A stretch of 64,000 nt of DNA. It comes from Apostichopus japonicus. Its lineage: Eukaryota; Echinodermata; Holothuroidea; Aspidochirotida; Stichopodidae. A program made the position numbers and the translations under genes. How positions within the stretch are numbered: the first letter of the stretch is position 1; the number at the start of each line of letters is the position of its first letter. Below the pieces are notes generated by a model, which made no database searches, was not told the origin of the DNA, and saw only the letters and a program-made list of their open reading frames with translations. Of the stretch, positions 1 through 12,198 are shown piece by piece. The DNA is taken from contig NC_092577.1 in NCBI RefSeq assembly GCF_037975245.1, positions 24,363,398 to 24,427,397 on the forward strand. Direction: 5' to 3'.

Positions 1-1390
1 GAATTTTCTCAATGGAATCAGTTAAACCATGGGGATAAACAATCAGGGATGAACTTGAACGTAGTTCCAGGAAGTAAACATGGTAAAACTTCATATCAGA
101 ATCATGTGCAGTATGAAATACAAACATTGATACGACCAAGACTTGGCAAACCCTGCAGTTCTAATAGAATATGTCATAGTAGTTTGCATATATCATCGGA
201 AAAGAAAGTAGTCCAGATAAGCAGCACACCAAACCACTCAACAGTCTATTTACAAAATGTCAGCTGGATTAGCAATAAAGCAATATCTGTCTCTGATTTT
301 GTTGTATCAAATGATATTGACATTTTAGCACTAATTGAAACATGGCTGGGAACTGAGACGGACAGTTTAGTTACAGGTCATCTCGTCCCTATTATGATTT
401 TCTGCATGCGCCAGGTCCAATTGGAAAGTCTGGTGGAGGTGTGGGACTGTTATATAATGTCCATAAATATTAACACATCAACAAAGGATGGTCTCTGTAC
501 CTATTTTGAGCATATGGATTGCTGTGTTAGTATTGGCGATTCACAAATTGTACTGAAACTTCCTCCCTCCTCTAAAAATGGATTCAACTCTGTTTTCGAG
601 GAGTGGGCATTTAGAATCTGTCACAACTATGAAAGATTGTTCGGCCACTGCTAGTGATTTAAACTTTCACTTGGATGACCCCAATGATTTGGATTCTAAA
701 AAATTTCACAGACTTCTAAAATGTCCATGTATTAAAACAGCATGTGGAACTGAGACGGACAGTTTAGTTACAGGTCATCTCGTCCCTGTTATGATTTTCT
801 GCATGCGCCAGGTCCAATTGGAAAGTCTGGTGGAGGTGTGGGACTGTTATATAATGTCCATAAATATTAACACATCAACAAAGGATGGTCTCTGTACCTA
901 TTTTGAGCATATGGATTGCTGTGTTAGTATTGGCGATTCACAACTTGTACTGAAACTTCCTCCCTCCTTCCTCCTTCCTCCCTCCTCTAAAAACTCTGTT
1001 TTCGAGGAGTGGGCATTTAGAATCTGTCACAACTATGAAAGATTGTTCGGCCACTGCTAGTGATTTAAACTTTCACTTGGATGACCCCAATGATTTGGAT
1101 TCTAAAAAATTTCACAGACTTCTAAAATGTCCATGTATTAAAACAGCATGTGGTTGGTGCCACACATCGTGCTGGACACACTCATGTTGTTGTGATAACT
1201 CAGGAAAACAAAATACTGCAGGGTTCACCCTCTATTGTTGACGCTTGTCTTGGCAATATGGATGGAATGTGACCTATGATCATAATGTTGTTTAAACCAG
1301 AATACATTTGCAAAGTCACAGGAAGTGTTCCCAGTTTCATTGAGGACATTAGAGACTGGATCCCTGTAGCATGTGGGTCCACCGGTTAAT
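1..1390 (+). pseudogene. non-LTR retrotransposon endonuclease relic
   Basis: Three broken frames together read as the APE-type endonuclease domain of a LINE. Near 265-350 the frame gives NKAISVSDFVVSNDIDIL and ALIETWLGT, the usual start of the catalytic domain with its ET motif. Near 1050-1190 another frame gives LNFHLDDPNDLDSKKF, the GDLN-type motif. Near 1215-1380 comes a tail resembling the end of the domain. Frameshifts, stops and an internal duplication show it is dead. No reverse transcriptase follows; the piece ends in simple repeat. The clade cannot be fixed by eye (CR1/L2-like is my guess). Confidence 0.7.
349..1153. repeat. 397-bp tandem duplication inside LINE relic
   Basis: The segment starting ggaactgagacggacag at 349 recurs at 746, so the offset is 397 bp. 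The copies are nearly identical. The second has ttcctccttcctccc extra in a CT-rich stretch and lacks a few bases (ggattcaa) around 580-590. The segment following copy 1 (catgtgg) is met again at the end of copy 2 near 1150. Confidence 0.9.
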
Positions 1391-1613
1391 GAGTGAGTGA
1401 GTTCTTACAACACATGCTCAAACAATATAGGCATTTGCCATGTACCGAAATGCACGAGGTCCATCACTCTGAGACCCCATGCCCCCTGGTACACATGCAT
1501 GAACGCACGAGGGCTGAGAGAGTTTGGAGGAAGACAAGACTGTAATCTGGCAGATATACAGAAAACAATGTCAAGTTGTGAACAAGCTTCTGATCCAAGA
1601 AAAACAAAACTAC

Positions 1614-1732
1614 AAATAGCATATATATATATGCATATATATATATATATGCGCATATATATATATATGCATATATATATATATGTATATATATCATATG
1701 TTTATATATATGTATGTATATATATATGTATG
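1614..1732. repeat. AT-rich microsatellite
   Basis: Runs of (at)n interrupted by gc and gta steps. The reading frames through it (IYIYM-type) are artefacts. Confidence 0.95.
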
Positions 1733-1735
1733 TTT

Positions 1736-1785
1736 TATTGTAAAGCGCTTTAGAGTGATCTTATTTTGGATAAGGCGCTAAATAT
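1736..1785 (+). repeat. retroelement-type 3' tail (gcgctt...aaggcgct)
   Basis: The block tgtaaagcgctttagag ... ggataaggcgctaaatat resembles a short tail common at the 3' ends of animal LINE/SINE families. It sits directly before the minisatellite. The family assignment comes from general knowledge and was not checked by search. Confidence 0.5.
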
Positions 1786-1788
1786 ACA

Positions 1789-3147
1789 TGTAACAACAAC
1801 CCTACAGCTACCTGTAACTACAACCCTATAATAACCTGTAACTACAACCCTATAATAACCTGTAACTACTACTTTATAATAACCTGTAACTACTACTTTA
1901 TAATAACCTGTAACTACAACTCTATAATAACCTGTAACTACAACCCTAAAGCTACCTGTGACGACAACCTTACAGCTACCTGTTACTACAACCCTATAAT
2001 AACCTGTAAATACAACCCTATAATAACCTGTAACTACAACCCTATAATAACCTGTAACTACAACTCTATAATAACCTGTAACTACAACCCTATAATAACC
2101 TGTAACTACAACTCTATAATAACCTGTAACTACAACCCTAAAGCTACCTGTGGCGACAACCCTACAGCTACCTGTAAATACAACCCTATAATAACCTGTA
2201 ACTACAACTCTATAATAACCTGTAACTACAACCCTATAATAACCTGTAACTACAACTCTATACTAACCTGTAACTACAACCCTATAATAACCTGTAACTA
2301 CAACCCTAAAGCTACCTGTGACGACAACCTTACAGCTACCTGTAACTACAACCCTATAATAACCTGTAAATACAACCCTATAATAACCTGTAACTACAAC
2401 CCTATAATAACCTGTAACTACAACTCTATAATAACCTGTAACTACAACCCTATAATAACCTGTAACTACAACTCTATAATAACCTGTAACTACAACCCTA
2501 AAGCTACCTGTGGCGACAACCCTACAGCTACCTGTAAATACAACCCTATAATAACCTGTAACTACAACTCTATAATAACCTGTAACTACAACCCTATAAT
2601 AACCTGTAACTACAACTCTATAATAACCTGTAACTACAACCCTATAATAACCTGTAACTACAACCCTAAAGCTACCTGTGACGACAACCCTACAGCTACC
2701 TGTAACTACAACCCTATAATAACCTGTAAATACAACCCTATAATAACCTGTAATTACAACCCTATAATAACCTGTAACTACAACCCTAAAGCTACCTGTG
2801 ACGACAACCCTACAGCTACCTGTAACTACAACCCTATAATAACCTGTAAATACAACCCTATAATAACCTGTAATTACAACTCTATAATAACCTGTAACTA
2901 CAAGCCTATAATAACCTGTAACTACAACCCTATAATAACCTGTAACTACAACTCTATAATAACCTGTAACTACAACCCTAAAGCTACCTGTGACGACAAC
3001 CCTACAGCTACCTGTAACTACAACCCTATAATAACCTGTACCTACAACCCTATAATAACCTGTAACTACAACTCTATAATAACCTGTAACTACAAACCTA
3101 AAGCTACCTGTGACGACAACCCTACAGCTACCTGTAACGACAACCCT
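1789..3147. repeat. 24-bp minisatellite with higher-order structure
   Basis: About 56 copies of a 24-bp unit (cctgtaactacaaccctata plus ataa). Variant units reading aaagctacctgtgacgac occur at about 1948, 2140, 2308, 2500, 2668, 2788, 2980 and 3100. The spacings are 192, 168, 192, 168, 120, 192 and 120 bp, all multiples of 24. A 360-bp (15-unit) higher-order period is visible over 1948-2668. The array ends about 94 bp before a phosphofructokinase exon. Confidence 0.95.
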
Positions 3148-3240
3148 TTGTCACCTTACCTTTTATGAAAATCATTCCAATGAAAACTAATGCAATGCAA
3201 ATAAATTAATGTAATGATTCTGTTTTTTTGGTTACTGCAG

Positions 3241-3352
3241 GAATGAAAATGCTAACCCTAACTTCACCACAGACTTCATCCACCAACTGTTTGCTGAAGA
3301 AGGACGTGGTCTGTTTACAGTCCGTAAGAATGTTCTGGGCCACATGCAACAG
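3241..3352 (+). CDS. 6-phosphofructokinase, C-terminal half, exon A
   Basis: Exon of ATP-dependent 6-phosphofructokinase, the cytosolic glycolytic enzyme that phosphorylates fructose 6-phosphate. The acceptor is ttttggttactgcag (ending 3240) and the donor is gtatag at 3353. After one base of a split codon it encodes 37 residues, [20 protein letters not shown] followed by [17 protein letters not shown]. This matches the animal PFK segment with TTDFI, EEG.G.F and the very conserved KNVLGHMQQ of the regulatory (C-terminal) half. The exon ends in phase 0 and joins 4267 in frame. I chose no isoform symbol because invertebrates usually have one PFK gene. Earlier exons are not visible; the sequence to the left is LINE relic and minisatellite. 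Confidence 0.92.
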
Positions 3353-4266
3353 GTATAGCTGTACTGGTAGAACGGTACCATTTCAAAGTTCTATGAACTC
3401 ATTACTCTGTATAGAAGAAGTGACAGAGCGTCCTGTGATCTGCTATGAGATGCTAAGGTCTGCTTAAGAAGAAGGGGAAGAAGAGATCATAACATACTTT
3501 TAACAAATTTACAAAATGATGCCACCACAAGGTTATAATGCTATGACAAGATTTCCAGAAATCCCTTCCCAGAGAAGGAAGTCTCCCATATGTTGATGAG
3601 CAAACTGGATAAAACTGAGCACCCCCCCCCTTTCCAGCTTTTACAGGGACCATGCAACCTAATTCACAGACATATTGATGGATCTATTCTTTGTGATTTA
3701 GAGTTTTTTATATGAGCTTTACAATGATTGGTCATGTGCAATAGTAATGGATAAACCATAATTGCGTTGGCTTTACCACATTCATACCGGTGTACTGTTA
3801 TTAGGACACTGCACTCCCCACCAAGCACAGACACACCTTGTGCAAACAATTTCACAGAACAATATACTCATTGTATGCAATAGAACTATCTTATACAGTG
3901 TTGTAGCAGTACACAACCCATGAACTGCAATGCTTAGTTAAGTAGACTTTGCTGTTCTTGTAGTAAGTCAGCACCAAAATTGTAAGCTAGCACTTATAAA
4001 GACACAAAGAAAAATTAAAACTCAAAACATCTAGAAGGATTTGGGTGAAGTTTGCATATATATTGCTCAATGCCAAAATGTACTGTTTACATTTGAAGGT
4101 ACAGTCTATTCCCTGGAGTCATGCTTTATCAGCCAATTTGATTCTTGGCTTCCCATACAAAAGACGTGTAAAATTCATGGTTTGGGTGAGTAAGGAATGT
4201 TGTGTTATTGTCTGTACTGAATTTAATTAAAAAAAATGAGAGCAGACAGTCGCTGTTTTATTTCAG

Positions 4267-4366
4267 GGTGGCAGTCCATCAGTGTTTGACCGTAATCTAG
4301 GAACCAAGCTGGGAGCCAAAGCAGCCAACTTCCTGGTACATTCAATTGATGAGAATACCAAAAGGA
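4267..4366 (+). CDS. 6-phosphofructokinase, exon B
   Basis: The acceptor is gtcgctgttttatttcag and the donor gtgagt at 4367. It encodes GGSPSVFDRNLGTKLGAKAA followed by NFLVHSIDENTKR. The GGSP..FDRN..TK.GAKA block is diagnostic of the C-terminal half of eukaryotic PFK, where it contributes to the effector sugar-bisphosphate site. It ends with one spare base (A), which pairs with the first two bases of the exon at 9521. The following intron (5.15 kb) carries two minisatellites. Confidence 0.95.
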
Positions 4367-4452
4367 GTGAGTACCAACCGTCAGGTCACAGATAAACTAT
4401 ACTTTAATGATGAGTAACCTTGATTTGTTCCTTTATACAGCTAACATGTTGA

Positions 4453-4668
4453 GGGAAGGCTTTGTAAGTGAGGATGGAGTGACATGGGAAGGCTTTGTAA
4501 GTAAGGATGGAGTTACAGTGAGGATGGAGTTACATGGGAAGGCTTGTAAGTGAGGATGGAGTTTACATAGGAAGGCTTTGTAAGTGGGGATGGAGTTACA
4601 TAGGAAGGCCTTGTATGTGAGGATGGAGTTACATTGGGAGGCTTTGTAAGTGAGGATGGAGTTACATG
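4453..4668. repeat. 33-bp minisatellite in PFK intron
   Basis: About six and a half imperfect copies of a 33-bp unit (gggaaggctttgtaagtgag then gatggagttacat), with one internal part-unit duplication near 4515. Confidence 0.9.
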
Positions 4669-5061
4669 TGTTTTGAGTTTGAAAAGGTTGAGATATCAGG
4701 GGGGAAGGAGATAACAGACAGTTGGATACTTAGTGGGACCAGATTTACATAAAGCACAAAGATATTTGGTAATTCAATTAAACAGGAGAGCATGTGAAAT
4801 TATGACTACTTTATTAGAAGACTTTTCATAGCTGTCCTCAACTGTGTCATAGAAACTTGAAACAATTGAATGCAGCTTCCTGTTTCAAAAGAGATAAGAG
4901 GGAAATGTGATAAAATGGAATCAGAGCTCTTAAAGGAGTGGCAAATGTTTGTTTATGCTGTGGGTTCGTATGAGAGGTGAATTTCATTGTATACAAGAGC
5001 ATTCAACTGTGTATGCCAATTTGTTGAGGTGTTCAGAAATTAATGACATACAGAATGATGG

Positions 5062-6061
5062 AAAAGGGAAACATGTCCAGTCTAGGTGTTGAGTGTGTTC
5101 ATAAAAGGAAACATGTCCTGTCTGGGTGGTAATTGTGCTCATAAAGGGGAAAATGTCCTGTCTGGGTGGTAAGTGTGCTCATAAAGGGAAAAAACCTACC
5201 TGGGTGGTAATCGGCCCCATGAAGGGAAACAGGTCCTGCCAGGGTGGTAAGTGTGATCATAAATGGAAACATGTCCTGCCTGGGTGGTAAGTGTGCTCAT
5301 AAAGGGAAACATGTCCTGCCTGGGTGGTAGGTGTGCTCATAAAGGGAAACATGTCCTGTCTGGGTGGTAAGTGTGATCATAAATGGAAACTTGTCCTACC
5401 TGGGTAGTAAGTGTGCCCATAAAAGGAAACATTTCCTGTCTGGGTGGTAAGTGTGCTCATAAAGGGAAACATGTCCTGTCTGGGTGGTAGTTGTGATCAT
5501 AAAAGGAAACATGTCCTACCTGGGTGGTAAGTGTGATCATAAATGGAAACATGTCCTACCTCGGTGGTAAGTGTGCTCATGAGGGGAAACATGTCCTGCC
5601 TGGGTGGTAAGTGTGCTCATGAGGGGAAACATGTCCTGCCTGGGTGGTGAGTGTGCTCATAAAGGGAAACATGTCCTGTCTGGGTGGTAAGTGTGCTCAT
5701 AAAGGGAAGCATGTCCTGACTGGGTGGTAAGTGTGTTCATAAATGGAAACATGTCCTACCTGGGTGGTAAGTGTGCCCATAAAAGGAAACATTTCCTGTC
5801 TGGGTGGTAGGTGTGCTCATAAAGGGAAACATGTCCTGTCTGGGTGGTAAGTGTGCTCATAAAGGGAAACATGTCCTGTCTGGGTGGTAAGTGTGATCAT
5901 AAAGGGAAACTTGTCCTACCTGGGTAGTAAGTGTGCCCATAAAAGGAAACATTTCCTGTCTGGGTGGTAAGTGTGCTCATAAAGGGAAACATGTCCTACC
6001 TGGGTGGTAAGTGTGATCATAAATGGAAACATGTCCTGCCTGGGTGGTGAGTGTGCTCATC
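5062..6061. repeat. 40-bp minisatellite in PFK intron
   Basis: About 25 copies of a 40-bp unit (aaagggaaacatgtcctgtc then tgggtggtaagtgtgctcat) in head-to-tail array. Several variant types recur: gatcat for gctcat, gcccat, and tacc for tgtc. Each unit carries a ggtaagtg string that looks like a 5' splice donor. Confidence 0.95.
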
Positions 6062-9000
6062 AATGAAATTATGATAATGATATGTTTATTCTCAGTTTTG
6101 CCAAAAATGGCATGCATCCTGGTTTCTGCATATTTGCATAATCAAAGGAGTTTACATTCCACAGGCATTTGTTGATGGATCAAAGGAAGAGAAGTGAACC
6201 AACCACAGCCAGTGTTCTGTTTTCATTTTGGCTTTTCATGCGGGCAATATAATTTATTAGTTATGATATTTCTGTTTGCTAATTAATGCGGGATCATTGC
6301 ATGTTCATCATCAATAATTTATTCATATCTCAGTGTTAGAATGAAGGTACATTTTCCACAGCTGTTTTAGTTTTTTGGTACATGTAAAACTAAAAATATG
6401 GGATAGATTTGAAAATTTTAAAAAACATGAAAAAAGTGTAATGTGTTACATAATGACTTTTCCAGTGAAAGACTAACTGATGCTTCCTAAAAGGATGAAC
6501 AATTATCTGATAGCAGCTACTTGCCCAACCCACCCTAACCACCTTTAGTGTGACTATTCTTGGGCGGATAAATTCTCTTTGTAAAGTTTGAGTGTTGCTT
6601 TTGTGTTTCCTTTAATGACTTTTTGTTTCAATTCTGGCTCATTTGTGCCTGGCTCATGTAAACCGTCCATTTGTAGACATAATTTCAAATGATACCTTTT
6701 TTGTTTTGCCATTGACATCAATTGTGATTGCAACAATTTGTATTTTCATTACCTTTTTCTTCCTGTGAAATGTGGAAAGGTATCCCTTGGCGATCTTTTA
6801 TCTCTCTGGCGGTATCGTTGCTTGTGTTTGGTATCAATAGCACACTACCGGAAATAAGTAGCTATGTGTCAAAGTGCTCTTCAGAGGCTGTGATGACATT
6901 AATCTTTGGCAAAAAATACACATGTAAGCATTCTCTCAAGTTTTTGCATTTTCCCCCTAATTTCTATACATTGTGGCTAGTGCTGGAAATACCATTCTTA
7001 TATACCCCAGTATTTTTGTTTCAAGTGGGTAAAGGTTTTAGTTACAGAGCAGATTTTGTAATGAAGTTTTTATTGAAACTATATTAATATTCAGGATAAC
7101 AATAAGAAGATATTTATTGAACAAGATTTCATGGCTTAACATGTACAGTATGTAGTTTTGTTATTGTTAGGTTTCAATTAATGGGGAAAATGCAAAAATT
7201 TGGATAAGTGAGTGTATTTTACCTGAGATGAAAAAAATACTGGGGTATACATGGAAATGCTCCCTCCACTTATGTTGTGTTACAACCTTAAAGTAATTCG
7301 CTAATGGTAATTGTTGATATGGAATGTTTGACAACACTATGTCTACTCTCATCACCCATCTTGTTTGATATCTTATCTTTGGTGTAATAAGTCACTTATC
7401 ATGTGACATATAATGTTTTAAGGTCACAACCAAACATATTTCATCTCTTAATCTGAGACAGTTGAATGTTAATTTAAAAAAAAAACCTTAAATATGAAGA
7501 GGATTCTGAAGATTCTTTAACTTACTTACTAACAAACAATTACAATTTGACAGTCACTTCAAAGTTATATAACTTTGAAAGGCTGTTTCAATGCAGCCAA
7601 AATATAATTTTACCCTTCTATAAAAATTTAAAGCTGTACACATGGAATGGTGGGATTAAAATTTTAGACATCAGTGGAAAACTTCTACCAATTACTCTTT
7701 TCCAAAGGGCTTGGTAACAGCGGAACTTGACAGTATGTTTCAGCAGCAGAACATAAGACTATATATACACATGGAAAAGATTCAGTTGAAGGAATAGTGA
7801 ATGTTAACATGCATGTTACACCTATTGCATCAGTAGTACACATTTTTAACATGTTTGTGTTGTTGTCCTTTGAATGATTGTAATATTGTTTGTAAACATC
7901 TATCCTGTTTAGTAACTAGCTAACCAATCTCTGCAGCTGCCTTATTTATAATGCTCATCAGTTTACCCAAACATTTGCTGTGATTATTGGTGTGATTATA
8001 GGTCAGTTGAACCTTGCACAAAAACAGTGAATTAACTGTTATTGGCTTGGCCATTCCTCTGATTATCATTGCTAGTTGTAACATACTTTGAATCCTAGGA
8101 GTAACATATAGTTGATGCAGTTTCTCTTGTGGCGTGTCTTGATCCTGGTTGATCCACCAAGACACAATCACTCCCAAGGTTATATCATGTTGTAAAATCA
8201 TTTGCAATTTACAAACACAGAATTTACATAAATTGATTCAGCACAGTACAGGAAAAATGTAAAGAAACTAAAGTGATCTGAAATTTGTCTCTGATATACA
8301 ATTATATAATTATTGGCTAAAAAAGTAGAATTTGTCATCCACCATGTTTGGACTGTTGTTTTTCAAAGTTGCATTATAAGATGTAGGTTAACTGCAGTAG
8401 ATGTGTTGTGATTTTTTTCCATGATTCTGCTGCAATCTATATGTAGTGAAGAATATGGCAGTCTACTGGCATTCATGTTCTCAGAAAGCAGGTTAAGTCT
8501 TCCGAAATATTGATTTCACAAAGTTGATGTCAAATATTAGTACTGTATATATTATTATTATTATTTGACATTGTCAAAGACGACACATTCCGCCAAAATT
8601 CTGTTTGATTTCACTCAAGTAATTACTGCTCCACAGACATAAGTTGTGATGTGTCAACCTTATTTAAAAATTCAAAAATATTAAGATGTGAATTGACAAG
8701 GAGGCACTAATCCACTGGCTACTGGAATATAACTTCCACTATGCAAAGTATTGAGAAGTTTCTTCTGCATTTCTGCTCTAATTACCAGCTGTCACATAGA
8801 TTGAATATGCTGACAGTGTCAATGTATCCCCGATGTTAGTGATTTTATACAAACATCCCAAGTTATCAGTGTTGTATTGCTTCTAACCCATAACATTTAG
8901 TGATCAAATTTACCTCAATGAATATAAGGTTTGTATAACCTCTTGCAAAACAGATTGCATCTGATAGTTTCATCAATTCCACAAAGATGATGGTTTTGTA

Positions 9001-9520
9001 AACTGATAATCTGGCATGACTATGCACATTTATATATTTTCTGTACTGTACAATATATGTTGTTCGTATCTGAAAATCCCATATTTCATATACATATTTC
9101 AAGATGCACTTGTCTACATTCGTTGGATTTTCATTGACCTTGTTGGTACAGTAGTCAAAGTTTGTGTAGGCTGTGAGTGGTTACAGTAGGTGTTTTCTAT
9201 GGAATTATTATAGCAACACTGCTTTATTTTGTGGTGATATGTTTGCTAGAAATTGGTGTAATATAGTATTGCTGTATCTTATTTTGAGGTAATTTATGTG
9301 AGGGGATTTCAATATATTCGTTGAAGAAATATCTTGGATTGGGGAATGGCATGTTCATCATGTCCTATTGGTAGTTGTAGGTAGTTAGAAAAAGTTTGTA
9401 GGAAAGATTAACAATTTGAATTTATCATCATGAGTGTGAAACATTGTATGATTATCTAGTGAAACCAAAATAGACATGTTTGTGGTTGATTGCTATGTTA
9501 GATGTGTTTGTTGTTTACAG
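6062..9520. other. rest of PFK intron, no feature seen
   Basis: AT-rich sequence with only short, unsupported reading frames. I see no exon-like block, tRNA or clear transposon end here. Confidence 0.6.
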
Positions 9521-9632
9521 ATCAGGGTAAAATTCACACTGAATCTAGAGAGTCTGCCTGTCTACTGGGTTTGAGCAAACGAGTCATTGGATTTACACCA
9601 GTCACTTCCCTCTCGCCAATTGTGGATTTTGA
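9521..9632 (+). CDS. 6-phosphofructokinase, exon C
   Basis: The acceptor is gtttgttgtttacag and the donor gtgagt at 9633. With the spare A from the previous exon it encodes NQGKIHTESRESACLLGLSK followed by RVIGFTPVTSLSPIVDF. The segment aligns with the animal PFK region of type 'G.IFANT.DSACVLGM.KR.L.F.PV..L...TDFEHRIP'. Two spare bases (GA) continue into the exon at 10178, giving E then HRIP. Confidence 0.93.
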
Positions 9633-10177
9633 GTGAGTATTTTATTTGATTCTACTGTTTTATTTGCAGTAGATGACTTGTACAGATTCTCTTGTACTGG
9701 CACAATGCTTATGTATTCACTGTTGGTTCAGACTTTTCAAATCAATTCTTGACATAGCAAAAGCTGTTCAAGTTTATGATATTCTCTCATATTTGACAAT
9801 ATTAAGCCTTTAGGTGGAACCACAAATTGAATGTACTTTCCTCTAAAACTATTTTTTTTGCTTCTGTGTATTAAAATTGGAGGGAGGATAAACTTATATT
9901 TCTCTAAATATTTTGTACCAATTTAAGTCATTACTTTCACAGAAATAGGGATCCTTGTCAATTGTTTAGAGTGCACCAGTTATGTTGCAAAAGGGTATGG
10001 AGCTCTACATTATTTGAGAATTGCCTGTGCTTGATGTCCTGTAATGTTAGCTTCTCAATAATTGAGAATAAGTTTACACCATTTTATATTTGATCAGTTT
10101 TCATAACTACAAATAGTATGAAATGGTGCAGTAAGTCGTCCATAGTAAATGCATTTTGTCCATCCTGTATCCACTAG

Positions 10178-10310
10178 ACATCGTATACCTAAAGGCCAAT
10201 GGTGGATGAACCTGCGTCCATTGCTTCGCATCCTGGCCAAGCATACCAGTACCTACATCAGTGAGACCGAGGGTGGATTCGTGGCTGCTGGTGATGTCAC
10301 TTGTGATTAG
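10178..10310 (+). CDS. 6-phosphofructokinase, last exon with stop
   Basis: The acceptor catcctgtatccactag ends at 10177. The exon reads (E)[19 protein letters not shown] then [20 protein letters not shown] and VTCD, with TAG at 10308-10310. HRIP..QWW..LRP.L.ILAK is the signature just before the C-terminus of animal PFK. The last 20 or so residues are not conserved, as is normal for the tail. The four exons join in frame without a stop, so the gene end appears intact. Confidence 0.95.
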
Positions 10311-11446
10311 CCTCATTTCATAACTATTTGTCAGTAGCATTCATTTCCTGCATAATTTTTAAGATAGTTGCATGATTTGTAGTGTGTTTTGCAGCGTGAA
10401 TATTAACTTCTGCCTAAGGAGTTTAATAGTATTATATGGTGAAGCTCAAGTTTTCAGTTTTGCCACCTGTGCTGTTATCTGGAAGAACTAGTTGCTTCTT
10501 ATAATATGTGATATGTTTTTTCAGTAGGAATACCTGACTGATATGAATCACCAAATCGTGTGATTTGCCCATGTAACCAGCTTAGTAGAAATGCATCTCG
10601 CAAAATCCTGCAAATTACACTTAATTGAAACAACTGTTACCGAAGAAATTTGTTCCCTTAACAAAAATTCAAAATGTTTACCCTATTCACAAGACTAAAT
10701 TTACATCAGTAAAATGAACAGTTGAGGTAATTAGATAACTCAATTAGGGAGCATCAAGCTCATTTATAGTAGTTTGAAGAAGAAACTGTAAAATACACAC
10801 AGTTAAGTCCAAGAAGCTAATGAAAAGATCTATGAACACATGATCTGTCCGAACATTCTGTATAGAAAAACAGTCTCATGAAATACAGCAAGGATATTTA
10901 GAGGAATTATTGCATTGAACTGATACACCTTCAAATATGTATATATGTATATGTAAGAATGATGAACTGTCCTGAAGTATTTACATTGTGACTATGACAA
11001 ATCATGACATCTCTTAAAAAAAAAAATTCTTTAAGTATAGTCAATCCTTTCCAATTATAGTATGTTACCACACACTGAGATATTAAAAGCAACTGAAACA
11101 ACTAGACTGGTTACATTGTTGAAATGTGTTGAAATGTGTTCAATGATACAATTAACTGCAAAGTGCAATGGCTACTGTAATAACGCTGCTTATATTATAG
11201 TTGCTAATGGCAATTATTTGGTATCAACGTATCTTTATCACTGAACAACTCTTGATATGCTTATTATCACCAACACAGTCTGCATCGTTTTTCCTTGCAA
11301 ATTTTCTTTTCTTTCATGATACTCTTAGTATAGTAGATAGCGACAACATTAGATTGGTTGGATTGCAGGAACTATTATTTCAAACAGTAAGATTGTTAAT
11401 GTTAACTGACTACATTTGATTTGAGTATTATGAGTAATTATAGTAA
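10311..11446. other. PFK 3' flank, no further gene seen
   Basis: Presumably PFK 3' UTR and intergenic sequence. Short frames at 11062-11419 have no recognisable content and are judged spurious. Confidence 0.5.
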
Positions 11447-12198
11447 CAATGTGGTAGTGCTGATAGTCGACTCATTCTTTTGTAGTCGATGAATCGCATA
11501 GCTTTTCTCGCGATTACTGGGTTACAGATATGACCTCATCACTGTCATTTTTAGCTCATACCAGCATGCTGGTGTGAGCTATTGTTACAGTGCAGCGTCT
11601 ATCACTCTATCCGTCAACAATTGGTAAAACCGCTCCCACTCGCACAGTGTTTGATGGAATTTCATGAAACTTGGACACAAGGACCATTGGGTATAGGGCC
11701 ATCAGAGATGGTCCGAAATTTGGGGTCAAAGGTCACCTGTGGGCCGTAATGGGCCATTTTGTGGAAATACGCAAAATGCTTCTACAGATTCCATGGTACA
11801 ATGTTGAGGGTTTGTCACGAAAGTACTATGGAAGTTTTACATTCAGGGTGTTCATGAATTTGAGATCAAAGATCAACTAGGGGTCTTTTGTGGCCCGGGC
11901 CGCGGCCCTATATTTTCAAATTGCTCCTGTTCGTACAGTGTATGGCCAGTTATAATGAAACTTGGTCACAACGTTCCTCGGGATGAGAGTTACGAGGGGT
12001 GTTCGGAAAATTGAGGTCAAAGGTCATTTAGGGGGTCATCGGGGTCAAATATTTTCAAATATCTCAATCTCCTCAAGATTTTGATGGATCATATTCAAAG
12101 TTGAACTGATGATTGTTGGATTGTGTATGAATAAGGTGATGCCTAATAATTTTTGGTCAAAAGTTAATTAATTACAATTAATCCCCATTGTTTAAAAA

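Noticed and set aside
1397-1753. 118-aa frame ending in IYMHIYIYM runs
   Set aside because: Mostly read through the AT microsatellite.
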